Shown here: in pieces, positions 58,895 to 64,000 of the stretch
Numbering within the stretch: the first letter of the stretch is position 1
How the letters are laid out: every line of letters starts with the position of its first letter
Source of the DNA: CAISIP01 sp031396205
GTDB lineage: Bacteria; Pseudomonadota; Gammaproteobacteria; Burkholderiales; Burkholderiaceae_C
DNA: 64,000 bases
Assembly: GCA_031396205.1 (NCBI GenBank)
Contig: JANNKH010000028.1
Coordinates: forward strand, 27,951 to 91,950
Reading direction: 5' to 3'
Program-made: the position numbers and the translations under genes
The notes under the pieces: model-generated
The model's input: only the letters and a program-made list of their open reading frames with translations
Database searches by the model: none
What the model was told of the DNA's origin: nothing

Positions 58895-58981
58895 TCAACT
58901 GTGCATCCAGCCACCGCGCCTATCCGCCCAAGGCAACGCCATGCGAGGCCTCATGCCCTCCCTCAATGACAGGTGACCGAT

Positions 58982-60097
58982 ATGGATTTTGATTTCAGCG
59001 ACGACCAGGACCAACTGCGCGAGGCCGTGCGCAAATGGGTTGAAAAGGGATACGCTTTCGACCGTCGTCGTTCGATTGCGAAAGAAGGCGGTTTTTCGGC
59101 CGATGCCTATGGCGAACTCGCCGAACTGGGCCTGTGTGGCCTGTATGTGCCGGAGGCGATGGGTGGACTGGGCATGGGCCCGGTGGAAGGCATGATCGTC
59201 ATGGAGGAGCTGGGCCGGGGCATCGTGCTGGAGCCCCTGTCGCAAGCCTTGATCGCCGGCGCCCTTCTGAGCGCATACGCACCGAAGGCCCTGGCGGCCC
59301 AGTGGGCGCCGCTGGTCGCCAGCGGCGAAAAAATCATCGTACTGGCCTACCAGGAACGCGCCAGCCGGTATCGACTCGACGCTTGTTCCAGCAAGGCCGA
59401 CAGGGACGGCGAAACCTGGAAGCTGTCCGGCTCCAAGAGTCTGGTCATGGCCGGTGCCAAGGCCGATGCGATGTTCGTCAGCGCCGCCGTCGACGGGAAA
59501 CCGGCCCTGTTCCTGGTCGAGCGCTCCGCCGCCGGCGTCACGACCCGCGGCTACGGCACGGTTGATGGCGCATGCGCCGCTGAAGTGCAGCTGCACAACG
59601 CGTCCGCACAGCTGATCCAACTCGACGGTCTGGCAGCACTGGAACACGGTGTCGATATCGGCATTGCGGCAACCTGCGCGGAGGCCGTTGGCGTGATGGA
59701 CCAGACACTGGCGATAACCGTCGAGTACATGAACACCCGCAAGCAGTTCGGCGTGCTCATCAGTAGTTTTCAGGCTCTCAAGCACCGGGTAGCCGACATG
59801 AAGATGCAACTGGAACTGGCGCGTTCGATGAGCTACTACGCTTCGCTCAAGCTCAACGCACCGGCCCCTGAACGTCGCGCTGCCATGGCACGTGCCAAGT
59901 ACCAACTGGGGCAGTCGATGCGCTTCGTCGGCCAGCAGGCGGTCCAGTTGCACGGGGGCATTGGGGTGACGGACGAATACATCGTCAGCCACTACTTCAA
60001 GCGCCTGACCCAGATGGAAATGGTGTTTGGCGACAGCCTGCACCATCTGGGCGAAGTCTCCCTGCGCATGCAGGACAGTGCTGGCGTATTCGCCTGA
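58982..60097 (+). CDS. Acyl-CoA dehydrogenase, small partner (PimD-like)
   Basis: A 371-residue acyl-CoA dehydrogenase: MDFDFSDDQDQLREAVRKWV, then GLYVPEAMGGLGMGPVEGMIVMEELGRG, YMNTRKQFGVLISSFQALKHRVADM and VQLHGGIGVTDEYIVSHYFKRL. It resembles the small subunit of heterodimeric dehydrogenases acting on dicarboxylyl- or branched acyl-CoA. ATG 58982 is preferred over GTG 58973 because AGGTGA is correctly spaced. It follows the large-subunit gene by 87 bp. Confidence 0.88.
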   Translation: MDFDFSDDQDQLREAVRKWVEKGYAFDRRRSIAKEGGFSADAYGELAELGLCGLYVPEAMGGLGMGPVEGMIVMEELGRGIVLEPLSQALIAGALLSAYAPKALAAQWAPLVASGEKIIVLAYQERASRYRLDACSSKADRDGETWKLSGSKSLVMAGAKADAMFVSAAVDGKPALFLVERSAAGVTTRGYGTVDGACAAEVQLHNASAQLIQLDGLAALEHGVDIGIAATCAEAVGVMDQTLAITVEYMNTRKQFGVLISSFQALKHRVADMKMQLELARSMSYYASLKLNAPAPERRAAMARAKYQLGQSMRFVGQQAVQLHGGIGVTDEYIVSHYFKRLTQMEMVFGDSLHHLGEVSLRMQDSAGVFA

Positions 60098-60242
60098 CCC
60101 AGCACGGTTTGTCCCCCAATTTGGCCATGTTTGGTGCGGGCGGCCACACTGACAGACCCATATCGGGCGACGATGGCCACTGGTTAGCGGCGGCGCTTGC
60201 CGGGGCCCCCCGGAGTGGCAGCCCGCAGCCAGGGGAGGCAGC

Positions 60243-61556
60243 ATGGCGGCAATCGCGGACGGCAACACGCATCATTGCACCGTTGATGACGGTTCAGATT
60301 TCGAACGCTGGCTGATCGCGCGCTCGTTTGCGATGCTGCTGCCCCTGTCTCGTGTGGGGCTGGCGGTGATCGCATTGATGCTGCTGGTAGTGGACCCACT
60401 GCTTTTCGCCCACGGCATCTGGGGCGACAACCCGCAACACAGCTTCCTGCTGGCCTGGCACGCCACCGCCGGCCTGTATTTCATTGCCTTTGTCTGTGCG
60501 GCCCCGCGCCTGGCCAGGCACCACACCCGCAAGCTGTGCCTGGCGGCGTTCATGACGCTGGGCGCCGCGCTTTTCACCTGGTTTGGCTTCATCTCATGGG
60601 TCCTGAGCGGCGACATGTCCACCTACGCGATCTTCTTGCTGACCATGGTCTGCGTATTCAACTACCCCGGCACGCTGCGCAGGGCGTTGAACATCGCCAG
60701 TGCAGCGGTATTGCTGGCGTCCATCCTCTGGCTCGACGGCAGCAGCATGTTCTACACCAGTGGCGCCGCGATCAATCTCGTAGCGCTGGCCCTGGTCGCG
60801 CTGCTGCTGGACGCCCATCTGATGACCATGAGCCGCGCGCTATTCGACGAGAAGCGCCGGGTGGAGTTTGAACGCGCACGCGCCGATGCCGTGCTGTACA
60901 ACGCACTGCCCAAGCCAATCGCCGATGAACTCAAGCGCAACAACAGGGTCAAGGCGCAGAAACATGATTGTGTCGCCGTGTTGTTTGTCGATATTGTCGG
61001 ATTCACCCGGTTTTGTGCCGACCATCCGCCCGGTACTGTGCTGCAGATACTCAACGCCCTCTTCTGCGAATTCGACATGCTGGTCCATCGCCATGGCGTC
61101 GAAAAAATCAAGACCATCGGTGACGCCTACATGGTAATTGGCAAGGACAGGTCGGCCGCCGTGGCAAGCCTCGCGCTGGACATGTTTCGGGCGGTAGCCG
61201 CATTCAACGCGCACACCGGCCATGGGCTCGCGTTGCGCGCGGGAATGCACGTCGGGCCAGCCATCACGGGTGTCGTCGGGCTCCATCGCCTGCACTACGA
61301 TGTTTGGGGCGACGCCGTCAATACCGCCAGCCGGATGGAGTCGACGGGCGAGACGGGCAGGATACAGGTCACATCCGAAGTGGCGCATGCGTTGCAGGGC
61401 GACTTTCAATTCGAGTGCCGCGGCGCGATCGAGGTCAAAGGCAAAGGGCGGTTGCGCACTTTTTTTCTGCTCGGGCCCGCCAGCCTCGGAGCAATCAGCG
61501 GGGCCGCCGCCAACTCACCGTGGTCAAACGGCGAAATTGCCCGCCTCGCAGTCTGA
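60243..61556 (+). CDS. Membrane-bound class III adenylate cyclase
   Basis: A 437-residue protein: an N-terminal region of about 215 residues with six predicted helices and a C-terminal cyclase domain. Metal-binding Asp in VLFVDIVGFTRFC, substrate-specifying Lys in VEKIKTIGDAYMV, second metal Asp there (GDAYM), the specificity Asp in LHYDVWGDAVNTASRME, and the transition-state Asn/Arg in the same segment. The Lys/Asp pair points to ATP, so cAMP is the likely product. No sensor domain is recognised apart from the membrane part. Confidence 0.88.
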   Translation: MAAIADGNTHHCTVDDGSDFERWLIARSFAMLLPLSRVGLAVIALMLLVVDPLLFAHGIWGDNPQHSFLLAWHATAGLYFIAFVCAAPRLARHHTRKLCLAAFMTLGAALFTWFGFISWVLSGDMSTYAIFLLTMVCVFNYPGTLRRALNIASAAVLLASILWLDGSSMFYTSGAAINLVALALVALLLDAHLMTMSRALFDEKRRVEFERARADAVLYNALPKPIADELKRNNRVKAQKHDCVAVLFVDIVGFTRFCADHPPGTVLQILNALFCEFDMLVHRHGVEKIKTIGDAYMVIGKDRSAAVASLALDMFRAVAAFNAHTGHGLALRAGMHVGPAITGVVGLHRLHYDVWGDAVNTASRMESTGETGRIQVTSEVAHALQGDFQFECRGAIEVKGKGRLRTFFLLGPASLGAISGAAANSPWSNGEIARLAV

Positions 61557-61562
61557 CAAACG

Positions 61563-62120
61563 TCAGGACATCAGGCGCGACGACTTGGGCAGATGGGTCA
61601 TCAGGAACTCCATCTGGTCTGCCAGGATGCGCCGATTGCGCAGGATGAAATCCTCCCACAAGCTGGGGACATAGGGCGCATACAACAGCGGCATATGCGC
61701 CTGCTCTGGCGTACGACTGCTCTTGCGATGGTTGCAGGGACGGCATGCGGTCACCACGTTCATCCAGGTATCGATGCCAAGTTGCGCGAACGGCACGATG
61801 TGCTCGCGCGTCAGGCTCTCTTCCTGGTGCTGCTGCCCACAATAGGCGCAGACGTTGCGGTCGCGCGCGAACAGCTTGCTGTTGGTCAGGCTCGGCTTGA
61901 GATTGAACGGATTGATATTGGGCACGCCCTTGGTGCCGATGATGCTGTTGACCGCGATGATCGACTGCGCCCCCGTCTGCGCGTTATGGCCCCCGTGAAA
62001 CACGGCGACCTCACCGCCCGACTCCCAACGCACCTCACCTGCCGCATAGTGAATGACGGCTTGTTCAAGCGAGATCCAGGATTGTGGCAAACCCTGGGCT
62101 GAGAGCTTCAAGACCTTCAA
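61563..62120 (-). CDS. HNH endonuclease family protein
   Basis: A 185-residue protein with a Zn-ribbon HNH fold: RNVCAYCGQQHQEESLTREHIVPFAQLGIDTWMNVVTACRPCNHRKSSRTP contains the two CxxC pairs and the catalytic His of LTREHIVP. The N-terminal KVLKLSAQGLPQSWISLEQAV block is typical of chromosomal HNH proteins in Burkholderiales. The start is TTG at 62120 with GAGGAGG upstream; no ATG fits. Function is not known; a role in DNA repair or recombination is possible. Converges with the cyclase gene. Confidence 0.85.
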   Translation of the reverse strand: MKVLKLSAQGLPQSWISLEQAVIHYAAGEVRWESGGEVAVFHGGHNAQTGAQSIIAVNSIIGTKGVPNINPFNLKPSLTNSKLFARDRNVCAYCGQQHQEESLTREHIVPFAQLGIDTWMNVVTACRPCNHRKSSRTPEQAHMPLLYAPYVPSLWEDFILRNRRILADQMEFLMTHLPKSSRLMS

Positions 62121-62154
62121 GAAACGCCTCCTCGAAAAACGCCTTGCAACGCGG

Positions 62155-62181
62155 ACACCCGACACACCCGACACACCCGAC
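62155..62181 (+). repeat. Three tandem copies of ACACCCGAC
   Basis: A 27-bp stretch of exact 9-bp repeats just upstream of the HNH gene, in the 186-bp gap before ribF. Possibly a slipped-strand tract that alters spacing; no function is evident. Confidence 0.7.
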
Positions 62182-62305
62182 TGCATGACAATGCAGGATG
62201 TGCCACACAGCGGGGTGCACCACAATATACCTGCTTTCCATGGCATCCTCGCGGCCACCCCGGCCGCGGTGCGATGCCCCTCCAAATGAACACCAGACAA
62301 CGCGC

Positions 62306-63316
62306 ATGAAAGTCTTCCGTGGCCTGCAACACTCCAAGCTTGCAGCCGGGTGCGCGCTGACGATCGGCAATTTCGACGGCGTCCATCGTGGTCACCAAGC
62401 CATGCTGGCGCTGCTGCGGGCAGAAGCCGCCCAACGCGGCGTCAAGAGTTGCGTACTGACCTTCGAACCGCATCCGCGCGACTACTTCGCGGCCGCCAAC
62501 GGCAAACGAGAATTGGCTCCGGCCCGGGTCGCCAGTCTGCGTGACAAACTGCTGGATCTGGCGCACTGCGGCATTGACCAGACGGTGGTCATACCCTTTA
62601 ACGCGCGCCTGGCGGCGCAATCGCCCTCGGCTTTCATCAACGCAGTGCTGGTGCGAGGCTTGCGCGCCCGCTACCTGCTGGTGGGCGACGATTTCCGGTT
62701 CGGCGCCCGCCGCGAAGGCGACTACGCCATGCTCGATGCCGCCGGTGACGCGAGTGGTTTTGACGTTGCGCGCATGAACAGCTATGAGGTGCATGGCTTG
62801 CGGGTGTCGAGTTCCGCGGTTCGCGAGGCCCTGGCCGAAGGACGGATGGCAGATGCCGAACGCCTGCTCGGCCATCCGTTTCGCATTTCGGGGCATATCG
62901 TGCATGGGCGCAAGCTCGGACGGGAGCTGGGCTTTCCGACACTGAACCTGCGCTTCTCGCACTGGAAGCCCGCCGCCAGCGGCATCTTCGTCGTGCTGGT
63001 CCATGGATTGGGCCATGATCCGCTGCCCGGTGTTGCCAATCTGGGCGTGCGGCCTTCGCTGGACCCCCATGATGTCAACGGCGGCCGGGTGCTGTTGGAA
63101 ACCCATTGCCTGGACTGGCCCGCGCCGTGGGGTCGCGACGATGGCTACGGTAAACTCATCCGGGTGGAACTGCTGCACAAACTGCACGACGAACTGAAGT
63201 ACGACGGCCTGGATGCGCTGCGGCGCGGCATTGCCCTGGACCGCGACGCGGCGCGCGACTACTTCGCATCGAGTTACGCGCAAACCCACCGGCAAACCAC
63301 CCGCGACCGAATTTAG
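62306..63316 (+). CDS. ribF: Bifunctional riboflavin kinase / FAD synthetase RibF
   Basis: A 336-residue enzyme making FMN and FAD. N-terminal nucleotidyltransferase: LTIGNFDGVHRGHQAML, FEPHPRDYF, GDDFRFG and the SSSAVREAL motif. C-terminal kinase: HGRKLGRELGFPTLNL, GVANLGVRPS, and LLETHCLDW. Precedes ileS, the common ribF-ileS order. ATG 62306; no strong ribosome binding site. Confidence 0.96.
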   Translation: MKVFRGLQHSKLAAGCALTIGNFDGVHRGHQAMLALLRAEAAQRGVKSCVLTFEPHPRDYFAAANGKRELAPARVASLRDKLLDLAHCGIDQTVVIPFNARLAAQSPSAFINAVLVRGLRARYLLVGDDFRFGARREGDYAMLDAAGDASGFDVARMNSYEVHGLRVSSSAVREALAEGRMADAERLLGHPFRISGHIVHGRKLGRELGFPTLNLRFSHWKPAASGIFVVLVHGLGHDPLPGVANLGVRPSLDPHDVNGGRVLLETHCLDWPAPWGRDDGYGKLIRVELLHKLHDELKYDGLDALRRGIALDRDAARDYFASSYAQTHRQTTRDRI

Positions 63317-63468
63317 CCGGCGAAAAGCCCGGGGCTCCCGTCACGCACATGCGAGGGTTCCAGGCGTTTCGCCGACACGCAACTGACACCACGATGGCGC
63401 GCCGCTTGCCCGGCCTGCCCGATCACACTGATTCCAGGAGGCCCGCGTACAACAGCGCGGCCAGCACC

Positions 63469-64000
63469 ATGACTGACAAGACCGATTACCGCAGCACCCT
63501 CAACCTGCCTGAAACACCGTTTCCCATGCGGGGTGACCTGCCCAAACGCGAGCCAGTCTGGGCCCGGGAATGGGACGAGCAAGGCGTCTACAAGCAGCTG
63601 CGCGATGCGCGCCGGGGCGCCCCCATGTTCATCTTGCACGATGGCCCGCCGTATGCCAATGGCCAGATCCATATGGGTCACGCTGTCAACAAGATTCTCA
63701 AGGACATGATCGTCAAGGAGCGCCAGCTCGAAGGATTCGACGCCCGCTATGTCCCGGGCTGGGACTGCCATGGCCTGCCGATCGAGAACGCGATCGAGAA
63801 GAAGTTTGGGCGCAACCTGCCGCGCGATGAAATGCAGGCCAAGAGCCGTGCCTTCGCCACCGAGCAGATCGCGTTGCAGATGGCCGATTTCAAGCGCCTG
63901 GGCGTATTGGGCGAATGGGACCACCCCTACCGCACGATGGACTTCAAGAACGAGGCCGATGAGATCCGAGCCTTCAAACGGGTGATCGAACGCGGGTTTG
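63469..64000 (+). CDS. ileS: Isoleucyl-tRNA synthetase, N-terminal part
   Basis: The first 177 codons of a gene that runs off the right edge. MTDKTDYRSTLNLPETPFPMRG, then FILHDGPPYANGQIHMGHAVNK (HIGH motif), VPGWDCHGLPIENAIEK and LGEWDHPYRTMDF match IleRS. It charges tRNA-Ile. The start at 63469 follows ribF by 152 bp. Confidence 0.96.
   Translation, partial: MTDKTDYRSTLNLPETPFPMRGDLPKREPVWAREWDEQGVYKQLRDARRGAPMFILHDGPPYANGQIHMGHAVNKILKDMIVKERQLEGFDARYVPGWDCHGLPIENAIEKKFGRNLPRDEMQAKSRAFATEQIALQMADFKRLGVLGEWDHPYRTMDFKNEADEIRAFKRVIERGF

Noticed and set aside
1..64000. CRISPR arrays, tRNA or rRNA genes, transposases, phage integrases
   Set aside because: Looked for and not seen; the repeats found are two-copy, operator-like or a three-unit tandem and do not resemble CRISPR arrays.

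Overview
The window is a high-GC (roughly 63 percent by eye) chromosomal segment of a betaproteobacterium, most likely order Burkholderiales and close to Comamonadaceae. Pointers are the protein sequences (MutS, the FtsK/LolA/RarA run, RpmB-RpmG, desaturase, RsmB, PurN), a type B PutA without a DNA-binding domain, a stand-alone Anbu peptidase, and a GC-rich hairpin repeat of a kind I associate with that family. No rRNA, tRNA, CRISPR array, transposase or integrase was seen.

Layout. 1-2885 is a broken-up accessory stretch: the 3' end of a GarR-type reductase, a decayed SDR fragment, a VapBC toxin-antitoxin pair, two genes of unknown function and a decayed LysR fragment. 2886-6665 is putA. 6958-18593 is a long minus-strand operon: a GntR/FCD regulator, a complete Dpp/Opp-type ABC importer, three amidohydrolase-superfamily enzymes and a flavin-reductase-like protein. 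It looks like an uptake and deamination/hydrolysis pathway for a nitrogen-containing small molecule. Its promoter carries repeated TTGTTRACAA palindromes placed as repressor sites. 19293-25836 runs from a YlqF/RbgA GTPase to mutS. Between them lie a ParD-like antitoxin with a nucleotidyltransferase-fold partner, and a second, unrelated nucleotidyltransferase-fold gene. The second gene is bracketed by two copies of the first codons of mutS, an insertion scar at the mutS 5' end.

25855-38786 holds an enoyl-CoA hydratase, Anbu with a coupled alpha/beta hydrolase, UppP, and a MacA-MacB-type export system whose adaptor carries a large duplicated helical insert. A membrane cluster follows, ending in a LytS/LytTR two-component system, then a DUF924 protein and a secreted protein. 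38968-51552 holds glnS, an EthD protein, a Lys/Ala-rich-tail protein, nudC, a branched-chain amino acid importer (livHMGF), rarA, lolA and ftsK. 51608-64000 holds a Crp/Fnr regulator divergent from trxB, the rpmB-rpmG operon, a fatty acid desaturase, rsmB and purN. Beyond these are a paired acyl-CoA dehydrogenase, a membrane adenylate cyclase, an HNH nuclease, ribF and the start of ileS.

Most of the right two thirds is core genome with tight, often ATGA-overlapping, gene junctions. The accessory and most interesting parts are 180-2885, the 7-19 kb catabolic operon with its operators, and 20.2-23.3 kb upstream of mutS.
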